Assembly (NCBI RefSeq): GCF_947242115.1
Contig: NC_074715.1
Span: 53,676,170 to 53,740,169, forward strand
Direction of reading: 5' to 3'
Length of the DNA: 64,000 nucleotides
Source: Biomphalaria glabrata
Taxonomy: Eukaryota > Mollusca > Gastropoda > Planorbidae
Part shown: one piece after another, positions 12,401 to 22,853 of the stretch
Layout: each line of letters begins with the position of its first letter
Numbering within the stretch: position 1 is the first letter of the stretch
Notes under the pieces: model-generated
What the model saw: only the letters and a program-made list of their open reading frames with translations
Told to the model about the DNA's origin: nothing
Databases searched by the model: none
Program-made: the position numbers and the translations under genes

Positions 12401-13132
12401 TTGGATTAAAACTCCATTGACAAGAATACAATTTATACATATATCTTCTTTGAAACGGTCACAGACATGTAGCATTTGCTTCTGACCCTAAAGGCACTGT
12501 TAACAATGTCACAAAGAAAAACAGGTGCTGCTTGCTGGACTAACTTAATGGCAAGTCCATTTGTTGTTTTGTTTGTACTTGAACAAGTTATGAATAAATA
12601 GCAAAAACAAAACAGGAGACGGGAAATTAAAATTCGAAGCTAAAACAATAAAACCGTTTCAATAAATCAATAGTGCACAAGCTCATTTTTACCAAACGAA
12701 ACTAAAATTCTTAGAAACAAAAAAAAAAAAAAACTGCAAATTTTGTAGCAATGTTTTAAAAATCAATTTGAAAGCAACAAAACTTTTAAGTGACAAACAT
12801 GTGTATTTGTCTTAATGAAATATGCAAAGTTTGAAAACCAGAACACATTTTATTATTTTATTTAACCTTAATGAGTGAAGCCAGCTATTAACAAATTGCA
12901 TAAAAGTTTAAAAAAAAAAATCAATAAAAAAAAAACATGAAAAATACCCTCTATGATGGGTTTAATTATAATAATTAGTTAAACATAAAATCCTTCTACT
13001 CTATCTATTTAATTTAACATTTAGAAAAAACTTTTTAAGTTAGCTTTTGAAGCAATATTTCCAGAAGAATATATGAAAATCAAAGATAACATCTAGAGTT
13101 CTTTGTTTAATATTGACAGAAAATCTATTTCA

Positions 13133-13248
13133 TTCCTTTTTAAACAATTGTGAAGTTAATAATTTTATTAGTTGAAAAAAGTTATAGTGATTCCTTTTTA
13201 AACAATTGTGAAATTAATAATTTTATTAGTCGTAAAAAGTTATAGTGT
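13133..13248. repeat. Tandem duplication of 58 bp
   Basis: ATTCCTTTTTAAACAATTGT and the following AATAATTTTATTAG stretch occur twice in succession with four or so differences. No function is apparent. Confidence 0.8.
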
Positions 13249-13846
13249 ATAAAGTTGTAAATTAAATAACAGCTTTAAAAAACTGAATGGGAAATAATTG
13301 CAGGATAAAAAAATCCTAGCCATACTCTTGCCCAGACTTTCATTCTATTTTAATGTGCTACTTTTGTTTCCACTGTAGTCCGTAATATTCATTTTTACTG
13401 ATTTAAAATAAATATTTGTTTTAATTTTTCTTTAAAATTGCCAAAAATTTACTACTAAGAGTGAAAATTGCCTTCTAAAAAAGATTAACTAAGACATAAA
13501 TGTCTTACAAAATTTAAGGTATTTTTTTTCTGCTCCTATTACTTCTATAGGTCAAGCTAATCTTTCATTATATAAGTTACATTTCTGTTACCATTTTTGT
13601 TTGTTGTTTTGTTACAAGGAAAAAGCAAATAGATAATATTTTCTTTTTTTTTTACTTGAAAGATTTTTTTTATTAGAACCTTGAAATACTGAAAAAAAAA
13701 ACACAGCTAATATAATAATAAAATACTTGAATGCAAGTAAACATTCCAATATTTGTTCACACACATGACTTGAGTCAACAGAAATAAGAATTCCTCATGT
13801 GCAGAGTGTATGTGAATCAAACATATACTATTATCCAGTAACTTTA

Positions 13847-15859
13847 TCAACGGGTGGAAGTCTTCCACTTACTCCTGGTATTTATAAGTATAACATTATC
13901 TAAGAAAACTAAGAGATCTTTTGGTGAGTCCACCAATTCATCCAGTAACTTCACTGCCAACTCTGGGAGTAAGTGTTGCAAGATTTTACATGTCAGCTGG
14001 CAGAAATAGCTCAGCTCTGCTGCTGGGTCTTTGGCCAAAAGAATGACGGCAGACTTCACGTGAGGCTCCCGTAGAGAGAGTTGAGATAGTTTAGCTAGAG
14101 CCAGTTCGTTGTCTTGGGACACCAGACTTGGTGACTGCTGCAGAGAATCATCACTAGGAGCGCTTAGGGAAACATTTAAGCTTTCTGATGTGGTTAGTTG
14201 AGGAGTTCCAAGCGGTAAGGACTGACTGACAGCTTGGGGTGAGCTTAAACCAACAGATGCTTGAGAACAAGTCCTTGAGTTCCCAATCTTTTTCCCTTCT
14301 TCTGGATGGTCTAAAATAGAAACCAGATCAGAAAGAACGGTTTCTAATAACAATGATTCTGGTTGAATTTTTTTTAGGTCTGACCTAATCTGCGGGAAAA
14401 TATGAAAAAGAAAAGAATGCAATCTAGTCTGTAGTTGCGATAACAAGCAAGCCTGTTGGACAAAATTTTGTAAATTAGACGATTGGTCTGTAGATGGGTA
14501 GCTGAAGTGTCGGCGTTTCTTCTGCTGCTCAGCTACTTCCCCTGCACAGCTGTCATTTAAAGTTTTATTGGAGCGTTTTCTATTTGACGTGGGCACATTT
14601 TCATTAGGGATGAAGCAAGTAAGGGTAGGTGGCGATGAAGGAACAGGACCTTCATGGGAACATTGCTGTCTATGTGTTCGGCAATATGTCTCAGGTGTGT
14701 CTATGGTATGACGTTTCTGTCTAACTCCTATCAATGACAGATTCAACTGAGGCATTATTGCTAAGGTGGGTGGCTCATCATTGTTAATATCCGAATGGTC
14801 ATGAACGGCGTGCGTGAAGCTGGTTTGAGTCTCCGAAGACTTCTCGTGCATCTGGTTAACTGGGAATGGAAGTACGGGCATATCCTGCGTAACTTGTTCT
14901 TCAATGATATTGCTTAGCCCCTTTAAGTCACGTTCATGACCAGAGAAATTTTCAACCGCATTGCACTCTGTATCGTCTGCTACTAATACATCTTTCACGG
15001 CCTCTGTCTCGTCTGCTACTAAGACATCTTTCACGGCCTCTGTCTCGTCTGCCCCTGACATATCTTTCATTTCTTCTGATTCGCCACATGAAAGAGAAGC
15101 TGGGGAGACTATGGCAGGGGACGTTCCCAACATGCAAGTACTGTCGCATTCTAAGGACGCCTCCAAGCTCTTAACTTGACTACTTTGTCTTGAAGTATGC
15201 ACTTCCTTGTCGCAGGTTGGTTCAGAGGTGGAGTCAGCTTCCATGGCACGAAAGTCTGGACTATGGCATTCTTCAGGCAACGGTTCACACTCTGGGCCAG
15301 GAAGAAGAGGCGGAGGGCTGTCGTACTTTTCTGATGAGAATTTGTCAAAAATATTTCCACTCTCTTTTCCATTTTTTTCATGCCGTTTTTCATAGTCATC
15401 AGACAGCGTGTGCCGAAATGATTTCTTGCCGCTGTACGTCTTCATGTCTTTGTCCTCTAAGGATCTCTGTCTTGAATAAGACCGTTTCGTTCGACTATAG
15501 CTACAAATTGATTCCTGCGTCAATCTGGGGGATGAGATTGGTGGAGTCTTGTTTTGCCCTGTTTGTTTTGAAACAGGCTTAAGTACAGGGGGCTCATCAA
15601 AATCTTTATAAAATTCTTCATCCTCCTCATCATCTACTAAAATAGGAGCAGACTGATTGATAGATGAGAAAGACAATGAATCTTTCATCACGTCATCAAA
15701 GCTGCCCTGAGAGCTGTCCCCTCCTCCACTGTCATCACGACCAGACTGAGGATTGGATGCTTTGATTGCATTACTGTCATCATCTTCAAGCAAAACTGGT
15801 TGGTTCAAACTTCCACTGTTGCTGAGCCACTTTTCAAATTCTTTTGCATAGGCCGTCAT
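13847..15859 (-). CDS. Unrecognised 670-aa acidic, low-complexity protein, probably nuclear
   Basis: One large coding exon. The ATG at 15859 is the first after an in-frame stop in the same exon, so the start is well supported. Residues 21-28 (PVLLEDDD) and 72-82 (PILVDDEEDEE) each look like SUMO-interaction motifs: a hydrophobic core followed by acids. Residues about 90-460 are Ser/Glu/Pro-rich and probably disordered, with ADETEAVKDVLV repeated in tandem near residue 280. Basic clusters near residue 427 (NRKRSNK) and 446 (QKKRRH) could be nuclear import signals. Residues about 465-520 and 580-660 are leucine-rich and probably helical (AVILLAKDPAAEL, LLPELAVKLLDELV). I do not recognise the family. 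Coding is supported by length and by sensible composition; function is not assigned. Confidence 0.85.
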   Translation of the reverse strand: MTAYAKEFEKWLSNSGSLNQPVLLEDDDSNAIKASNPQSGRDDSGGGDSSQGSFDDVMKDSLSFSSINQSAPILVDDEEDEEFYKDFDEPPVLKPVSKQTGQNKTPPISSPRLTQESICSYSRTKRSYSRQRSLEDKDMKTYSGKKSFRHTLSDDYEKRHEKNGKESGNIFDKFSSEKYDSPPPLLPGPECEPLPEECHSPDFRAMEADSTSEPTCDKEVHTSRQSSQVKSLEASLECDSTCMLGTSPAIVSPASLSCGESEEMKDMSGADETEAVKDVLVADETEAVKDVLVADDTECNAVENFSGHERDLKGLSNIIEEQVTQDMPVLPFPVNQMHEKSSETQTSFTHAVHDHSDINNDEPPTLAIMPQLNLSLIGVRQKRHTIDTPETYCRTHRQQCSHEGPVPSSPPTLTCFIPNENVPTSNRKRSNKTLNDSCAGEVAEQQKKRRHFSYPSTDQSSNLQNFVQQACLLSQLQTRLHSFLFHIFPQIRSDLKKIQPESLLLETVLSDLVSILDHPEEGKKIGNSRTCSQASVGLSSPQAVSQSLPLGTPQLTTSESLNVSLSAPSDDSLQQSPSLVSQDNELALAKLSQLSLREPHVKSAVILLAKDPAAELSYFCQLTCKILQHLLPELAVKLLDELVDSPKDLLVFLDNVILINTRSKWKTSTR

Positions 15860-15919
15860 TGCTGATGTAGTAAAGACTTATGAAGTGAGAACAATGGGAC
15901 ACATTCCACATCAGTTTCT
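15860..15919 (-). other. 5' UTR part of the coding exon, with splice acceptor
   Basis: On the minus strand TTTCATTGTTTCAG precedes AAACTGATGTGG, giving a good acceptor about 59 bp before the ATG. Both the exon-start frame and the ATG frame meet stops before the ATG, so this part is noncoding. It should join to the probable first exon at 20536-20650. Confidence 0.6.
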
Positions 15920-16261
15920 GAAACAATGAAAAATTAAGAAATTTAAATCACAAAAATCAAAATGTGTTTATATTATACATTATTATTTAACACTCAACTA
16001 AGTGTATATATTTCAAGTCTTTAAAATAGGACATATTAAAAATTTTCAACATACAACATCGAATTTTGACCCTCATGTGTTGTGTTTTTTTAAAACTATA
16101 CTAGTGATAAGTTACACCTACAATAAACATTAACATTATAACTTCTTTTGGTTAGCTTATAGTTTGATTAAAATAGCTTCCTTGAAATTCAGTAAACAAC
16201 AGTTCAGTACATCTAACAAATCAATGCTTCAAAGAAACACCAACTTGAAAAAATAACCCTG

Positions 16262-17257
16262 GAATCCTCGATACACCATAATGAATCTCCACCCTGGGAC
16301 AAAAGCCCTCTTCCTACTATAAGGGACCATATTGAAAACAGAAAAAGAAAATCTGACTACAGACCAACAGAGCTCAAGGAAATAGTGAACTGTTTTCTAC
16401 AAACCTATTAACCTAGCAATCAGTGGATCAGAGTTTACACGGATGGCTCATCCCATAAAGCCGCCACAAATGGAGGAGCTGGAATACTCATCGAATGTAC
16501 AGATGGAGAAAAACTAGAAAAATCCATTGCAGCTAGAGAGCTCTCTTGACAGCCACAGCTGCTGAAAGGGAAGCACTAGCACTAGCTGCATCCATGCTAG
16601 CAAATCATCCAAGTTCCCCATACAGTCAGATTGTCTTTCTATCTGATGTGAAAACAATCCTTCAAAGCATGCAAAACTCTGACTCTTCTTCTATTAAAAA
16701 CCTCAGAACAGCACTTACAAAGCTCAACAACAACAGCAAAAAAACTGTTATTCAATGGATACCAGCTCGTGCAGAACTAGAAGGAAATGAGAAGGCTGAC
16801 ACACTCGCCAAGAGTGGGAGAACTAACTCACAAATAAACTCTGCACTCTATCCAGAAGAATTGAAGAAATTAATTGTAAATAAAATAAATGAGAAATGGA
16901 CGAGCTCTCATCCAAATCACAAGAAAGATGATGTTTACTATAAGCTATCCCGACAAGATCAACGTCTAATCTTTTGACTCAGGACCGGACACAACATAAT
17001 GCGACAACACATGTACCGGAAGCTCAAAATTGGAACCAATGAAATCTGCCCAATTGGAGTATCACCAGAGAATGCAGACCACGTCCTCCAAAACTGCTCT
17101 CTTTACCAAGAGGCCTGTATAAGACACTGGTCCCAAAACACCCCAATAGAAAGAAAACTATACGGAGAGCTCCCTGATTTGGAAACCATTGCGCAGTTCA
17201 TCTCATATATAAGTCTAGTCATCTGAACGCTCAATGAGAACAAAGAAGAAGAAGAAA
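16262..17257 (+). mobile_element. 5'-truncated LINE: RNase H domain and C-terminal tail
   Basis: RNase H signs run in order: IYTDGSS near 16430, AAEREALALAASMLA near 16557, FLSDVKTILQSMQ near 16640, then ELEGNEKADTLAKSG near 16775. The knuckle region RTGHNIMRQHMY and CPIGVSPENADHVLQNC follows. It ends with AAGAAGAAGAAG. In-frame stops near 16547 and 16976 show it is dead. It is antisense inside the first intron of the 670-aa gene. Confidence 0.85.
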
Positions 17258-17761
17258 AATGCTTCAAATTATTTAGAATTGTTGCCTAAAAAGTACTTTA
17301 ATATAAATACATACAAAATTTGGTAACTTCAATCTTTAGTGTGGGTAGTTGCATTTCTATTCTATTTGACTTCTGATATAACTATACTTTCATAAGTTTA
17401 TTATTCAATAAAAAAAAAACCTCACTTCAAAACAATGTTTGAAAAAAATTAAAAACACTTTTAGTTTTAATAATACCACTAAATGGCTGATATTCTATTT
17501 ACAAGGGATCAGGGATACCTCTAGATCTACATTGAATTAAAAAAATAGAATGTATACATGTGCATATTCTCTGGGGTTGAAATACATTCTATTTTTCAGT
17601 ATTAAATACAATTCAAAAGTTCAAATGGCTTTATTTATAAAGAATTATTCAAATATGTATATATATATATATATATATAAATATATTTTTATTATACATA
17701 ATTTTAAAAACCAAATTTAGCCTGAAACCACCTCCCTCTTTCATAATAAAAAGAATGTAAC
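17258..17761. other. Intron sequence, nothing recognised
   Basis: AT-rich sequence with a TA microsatellite at about 17656-17690. No exon or repeat family was identified. Confidence 0.4.
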
Positions 17762-19274
17762 ATTTAAAGGGAAACTCTGATGGTTTTGACAATTATATGT
17801 GTTTTGATTTACAGATAATGAATGTATTCTTTTTTTTAATTTGCGATAATAACTTAGTAATTGATGTTTTTCTAGTGTAATTTTCCTGCACATCAAATAC
17901 GATCAGATTTTCACCGGGTTTCTATGAGACGTCACACTAACCTATTAATTTAATTTATTGAATTATTGTATAATGGGAGACCATACAGTTAAGTTTACAT
18001 TCTCGTAAAAGAAATATATCTTCGTCTATGCAGTTAGATGTAAATCTTGTAATCAAATAACAAAATGAATGTTAAAAGTAGATTTACATGGATGACTAAC
18101 CACAGCAGTGTGTATTTTCTCGTCTGACCACTCAACACACACAAACACTATCATGTGGTTGTCTTGTCATGACTGACTACACCAGGGGTGCCACCCATGA
18201 GACCAAGTAAACCCTGAAACCAGAATTTCCAAATTTTACAAACCCTGAAATCATAAACCCCAAACTTTACCAACCCTGAAACGTACCGCATATACAATTT
18301 AAGCACCAAAATTTTACGAAAGAAGAACAGTATTAAATTACTACCTAGATCTGTATCATAATATGCCCCCCATGTTTTAAATATGTAATTAGTAAGCCTA
18401 TCATTATAATAAATAGAGTTTGTGTGTATTTATTGATAAAGCTTGTAATACAAGTTAAGAGGATTTAGTACAATTTTATATTAACAATGTTTGTAACCCC
18501 CCCCCCCCCCCCCCCAAAACACACAGTTATTTTAAATGATGTTTCTCTCTTAACATTTTTTCCCTCATTATTCCTTTGAAGCAGCCTACTTTAATTAACA
18601 TTGATAAAACTGATTCCATCAATGTACATGCATGGACCTGTAAATCTATTGCAACAAGATAAAATTGATTTTGAGATTTAGTACAGATCTACTCCAAAAT
18701 GAACATTAAGATTTAGTTTCTAATATTTAAATGTAGACCTAGATGGCTAGAATGTGCTGAACTGCCTATACATAATTATAATAAATTTGTATAAATCTAT
18801 TGACCAATCCATCTATTTTTTCTAGCCTTTAGGCGAACGCAAACTTACTAATTTAATTCTTCAATCATTGATTCTAGTTCTGATCTAAAAATGATGTAAA
18901 TATCCTAAATCTAGATCCTACTTCTATAATACTCTAGACATAGGCTAAGGCTCTATGTCTATATGGAACCTATACAAATTTTAAAATATAAAACACGGAA
19001 AAAAAAAAAATTTCTCACTCGTGAATTTTTTTTTCTTTCTATTTCTAGATCTAGGACTAGCCGCTAGGTACGCGAGTAGATCTAGACTATATCTATACTA
19101 AATACAAGACTTTACAGTCTAGATCAGATCTAGATTGATCATAGAAATATATCTAGACTCTAAATCGAGCCGATTCGAGGCGCGTTCCGTAGATCTAGAA
19201 ATTCTTTATAGATCTAGATCTAGAATGTTTACACTTTTTTGTCACTTAAAAAAAAAAATACTGTACCGATAAAT

Positions 19275-19350
19275 AAAGCTTAGTGCGCATGCAAAGTGAA
19301 AGTCTCGCGAATAGCGAGATATGAGACTGGTCGATTTTGTTTAAAAATGG
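19275..19350 (+). promoter_or_regulatory. Promoter-like block inside the hAT element
   Basis: In an otherwise AT-rich region, TGCGCATGCA (NRF1-like), GTCTCGCGA (TCTCGCGA-type core) and AAAAATGGCGGC (YY1-like, overlapping an ATG) occur within about 75 bp. Together these are typical of animal TATA-less promoters. Activity is inferred from motifs only. Confidence 0.4.
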
Positions 19351-19457
19351 CGGCTCGCGCGATCGGAACTAACAAACTAAAATTAACGGGGGAAAATGAC
19401 CAGAAATTTCGCAAAAATCTAAATCAACTAAAACCCTGGATTTTTACAAAATTGTAG
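19347..19457 (+). CDS. Possible 36-aa ORF or truncated first exon in the hAT element
   Basis: The ATG overlaps the YY1-like motif and opens MAARAIGTNK, closing at TAG 19455-19457. A GC-rich start beside promoter-like motifs looks like the first exon of a host or transposase gene, cut short. The product has no recognised domain and may not be made. Confidence 0.2.
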   Translation: MAARAIGTNKLKLTGENDQKFRKNLNQLKPWIFTKL

Positions 19458-20535
19458 AAGGCAAACCCGGAGGGGGTGAAAATCGAACCCCTCAAAACCC
19501 GGATTTCCGGGTTATTCCTGAAAAGTGGCACCCCTGGACTACACGTAGTCTAGACTAGCCTTACACTGACCAGGTTGTTAGAATCAGTCTAGCACACGAT
19601 CTATTTACTTTTTAAGACAGGGAGGGGCTTAGATAATTTCCTAATTAGATCTCTCTCTTTCTATAATATAGATATACCTGTACCATAGCTCTGGACTAGG
19701 CCGTCACTAAGCCTAACAGCTACTGTAAGAATGAAGCGATACGATTGGTTAAATGTGGGTCCTCTTTCAGTATTGTTGATAGAAGTGACATTTGAATAAT
19801 TTATTAAATATAATTGTTTCTAAGCATTTAAATACAAAATTGTAAAATGTTTACTATTACAACTTTTTACGCAGAATTTAAATATGTCAATAACTCAAAT
19901 TTGAAAAACCATCAGAATTTCCCTTTAAATTTTATTAACAAGTGTCAAGTCTAGAATTGTGATCTAGATTTTTTCTAGATCTAGATCTATCTTAGTAAAC
20001 TATATTTATAATATTAGTATCTAGAATCTATATTATTCTAGATCTAGTTATAATCTAGATTAGATGGATGTAGATCTAGATTTAGTCTCATTTGGCAATT
20101 GGCATGATTTGCTTTACTCATTTTCTAGGCTCTAACTCTACACAAACTACACTCTAAACTAGAGTCTAGAGTGACCAGTGACTGACAAGTCAGTAGTCTC
20201 TAGATTTCTTCATTAAATCTAAATTTGAATTACATATAGTTATAGATCTAGATCTAAAATCTAGATGAATTAACTAGAGTCTAGATCTACTGACTGAAGA
20301 CTGACCTAAATTTACTTAAATTGCACTTGGTCTCCCTTACTGAAGCAAATAACCTCGTATTCATAGTCGAAAAAAAAAAAAAGAAAAGCCAAGGGCCAAG
20401 GGGGTTGCCCTACATTTCGACCATTCAGAGAACAAGAACAGAATCTACTATAATAAAAATTGATAAAGATCTTAGATAATCGACAAAGATATCAAAGAAA
20501 ATTGTAAAAATGTATAAAATTATCCTTCTACTTAC

Positions 20536-20650
20536 CATAAAATTGATATTTTTACGAAGCTATGTCGCATTCTCAAGTAAAAGGAACGAATAGCGATGTA
20601 AACAAGATGATGATGTCGCTAGTTTCCCAAAACTTGTAGTCAATAATTTA
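20536..20650 (-). other. Probable noncoding first exon of the 670-aa gene
   Basis: On the minus strand AATTTTATG is followed by GTAAGTAG, a consensus donor at 20535. The exon region is less AT-rich than its surroundings and starts next to the CGCATGCGCA motif. It would splice over 4.6 kb to the acceptor at 15919. The 5' boundary is approximate. No transcript evidence is available here. Confidence 0.45.
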
Positions 20651-20664
20651 CGCATGCGCACTGG
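20648..20664. promoter_or_regulatory. NRF1-like palindromic site
   Basis: TTACGCATGCGCACTGG contains CGCATGCGCA, a near-perfect match to the NRF1 consensus core GCGCATGCGC. It lies between the divergent genes: the minus-strand probable first exon and COA7 on the plus strand. In animals NRF1 often serves TATA-less and mitochondrial-gene promoters. Confidence 0.5.
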
Positions 20665-22187
20665 GTTCTTTCCAAGTTTCCAGAACACAATTATTGTTTA
20701 AATATTACGATATCTAGATTTAGATGTAGAAACTATTTAATATTTATTTGCTAGATAGATCTATATAAATTGGACTATTTTTTAAAAAATAAGTATGTAG
20801 GCGCATTTTAAATTTATTTTTTCTTTTCGCTAAATATTAGATTTAAATATTATAAACATATTCCTGACCCAAATAAACGAATCCAATCATTCATTCAAGG
20901 TCAAGGAAGAACCTATTTTTAGAAAGCTTGGAATGAGTGGCTTACAAAAATAAAATGAAAAGTGGAATTTTTTAATGTCTTTCAAGTCAGTATTTTAGAT
21001 CTAAACATTCTAGATATTGACTAGATTGGCTAAATATATTTTTAAAAATCTTGATCTGAGTCTAATATTGATTTTTTTTTATCTATAAAGATCTACAAAA
21101 TTAGTTTAGATGTAAGGTCGATTTTCAAATACATTTGTTATTATGGTTTGTGTTTTGTTGTCAAACTCATAATGTTTGCGTCTGTGTAAGTTGTTTTTTT
21201 ACCATTACGCGAGAAGGGAAAAAAAAAGTAATCACTGACCTTTAAAAAAATCTACACTCTCGATCTAGATTTATATTTAGTTCTATATAGATATAGGTCT
21301 GTGCTTTAGGTCAATGGCAAAATGATACGAATATTAACTGATAAGTCTTAAGAGTCTAGTCTAGTAATAGAATTAAATTTAAACAGATATATCTAAATCT
21401 AGATATAGAATCTAGATCTACTAGTGATCGGTCTAGTCTATAGTCTATACAATAACAATAATAGAGTCTAGATCTATAAAGAATTTACCAGAGACTATAA
21501 AGTAAAATAATATATTATTCTATTTTACTTTAGAATACTTACTTTAGGCTTAGGCTTAGGATTCTTAGTGATTCTCATTCTTAGTCTACTCACTACTGTC
21601 GACTTAGTGTCACTTGGACTTAGTTTCTAGGCCTAGGAATCTAGATCTATATTAATTATTATAGTACTAGATGTCTAGTTACTAGTCTACATATATACAC
21701 TAACACTGATTTACCTGGCAACACGCATAGCCAAAGGCATAGCCATGGTCATACTAAACTAAAACTTAAAACTGTCACTAACTAAAAAGGGTTGAACAAG
21801 TTACAAGACTTGTCTTTTGACTTTGGTCATATGAAATAGCTTCAAATGCCAATGGCACTTCACTAGATCTAGACACTATAACTGAATGAATAGTCTAGTT
21901 CTACAAAACTTCAAATGTGAATGTCTACAACTAGACTAGAATCTAGTACACATCTAAATACTTTAAATAGACATATATATATATAATCTAGCAAAGACTT
22001 TGACTTTGACCCGATTAGAATAATTGATTAGATCTAGACTCGTCACTACTGACTAGACTTTACTAGATTACTAGACTTTAGAGATTCTACTATCTATATA
22101 GATATAGATTATATATAATATCTAATTCTAGATATCTAAGTTCTAAGCCTATTAACTATTAGCCTTATTTAACTTATTAGGACCAAA

Positions 22188-22293
22188 ATGGCTAGAGGTT
22201 ACGATTTAACTTCAGATGCTGGTACAAAAGAGTACTTACGAGATGTTGAAATTGAATATCAATTTCAATGTCTGGATCAAAAGGAAGTTGATG
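22188..22293 (+). CDS. COA7: COA7 exon 1
   Basis: Cytochrome c oxidase assembly factor 7, a Cys-rich Sel1-like repeat protein of the mitochondrial intermembrane space, needed for complex IV assembly. This exon encodes 35 residues plus one base of a Gly codon; DVEIEYQFQCLDQKEVDG aligns with human MEVECNYHCYHEKDPDG. The donor G|GTTTGTG is weak, but frame and homology fix it. An acceptor-like TTATTTAACTTATTAG ends at 22180, so an upstream 5' UTR exon is likely. The whole protein (three exons, 678 coding bases) is 225 aa, against 231 in human. Confidence 0.9.
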
Positions 22294-22853
22294 GTTTGTG
22301 TTGCATCACTTGTGATATAAAAATCTATATATATGGTTTAGCTTGTTATATATTTATTTATTTTAATTAAATAAATAGTTCTAGTCTAGTCTACTTTGGA
22401 ATCTTGGATTTAAGGACAAAGGTTACCAGACACCTGCCCAGCACACTGAAAAGAGGACTGAAATTGAAAGAAGGACAAACCCATATAATGGCATAAACAA
22501 AGGAGAAAAAAAAAATATAAAAAAAAAAAATAAAACTCTAGGAATACTGATCTAGGTTTAAAATTTAATTTATGAAACTTGCAAAGTAAATTTGGGCTGT
22601 AAAAAATTGTATTAACTTATATAAAGTTTATTTAGATTGAGCTAGATGACATGTCTAGTACTTTTTGAGAAGAATGCCTTTGACTTAGTCAATGGGGAAT
22701 CTAAGTATTAAATACTTCTTTTTCTTTGGTCTACTGCCTACGCCTGCATTGATCAGCGAAAGTGTTTTTAAAAAATGCGTTGATTTATCTCTCAAGTAAC
22801 AGATACCACTCCAGATTCTAACAGCCTCAAATATAGCAAATATTTATATATAT

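Larger units (their letters stand above)
5494..13846 (-). other. Gene-free A/T-rich stretch, possible long 3' UTR of the 670-aa gene
   Basis: No coding exon, SINE or LINE body was recognised across about 8.3 kb apart from the minisatellite at 8508-9497, a short LINE-tail trace near 9900-9945 and small duplications (6830-6930, 13133-13248). The rest of the window carries several dispersed repeats per 10 kb, so this absence is notable. On the minus strand it is U-rich, as many animal 3' UTRs are, and an AATAAA lies near 5672. That it is transcribed with the upstream gene is inference. Confidence 0.35.
18183..19536. mobile_element. hAT-type DNA transposon, non-autonomous, with 8-bp TSD
   Basis: The ends are CAGGGGTGCCAC and GTGGCACCCCTG, flanked by the perfect 8-bp direct repeat GACTACAC at 18175-18182 and 19537-19544. 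An 8-bp duplication and CAGGGGTG ends are diagnostic of hAT. AACCCTGAAA-type words recur near the left end and AACCCGG words near the right, as expected for subterminal transposase sites. No transposase ORF is present. It contains a C18 run near 18498 and a promoter-like block at 19275-19350. Confidence 0.9.
17762..19930. mobile_element. Non-autonomous TIR element, split by a hAT insertion
   Basis: The left end ATTTAAAGGGAAACTCTGAT and the right end ATCAGAATTTCCCTTTAAAT are inverted repeats of about 27 bp with few differences. TTTAAA at each end is palindromic, so the target duplication (TTAA or TTTAAA) is ambiguous. Without the inner element it would be about 0.8 kb, with no transposase. The superfamily is uncertain; the TTAA-like flank would suit a piggyBac-type origin. 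Confidence 0.65.
19931..22140. repeat. CTAGATCT-rich simple-sequence domain
   Basis: TCTAGATCTAGA, AGATCTAGAT and CTAGTCTAG words recur dozens of times in no fixed register, most densely at 19970-20310, 21260-21480 and 21880-22140, with a further cluster near 19040-19230 inside the hAT. It behaves as degraded palindromic simple sequence. The probable promoter region at 20530-20680 interrupts it. Confidence 0.6.

Noticed and set aside
14952-15582. Plus-strand ORFs of 62-130 aa over the 670-aa gene
   Set aside because: Antisense shadows of the real coding frame with no splice or family support.
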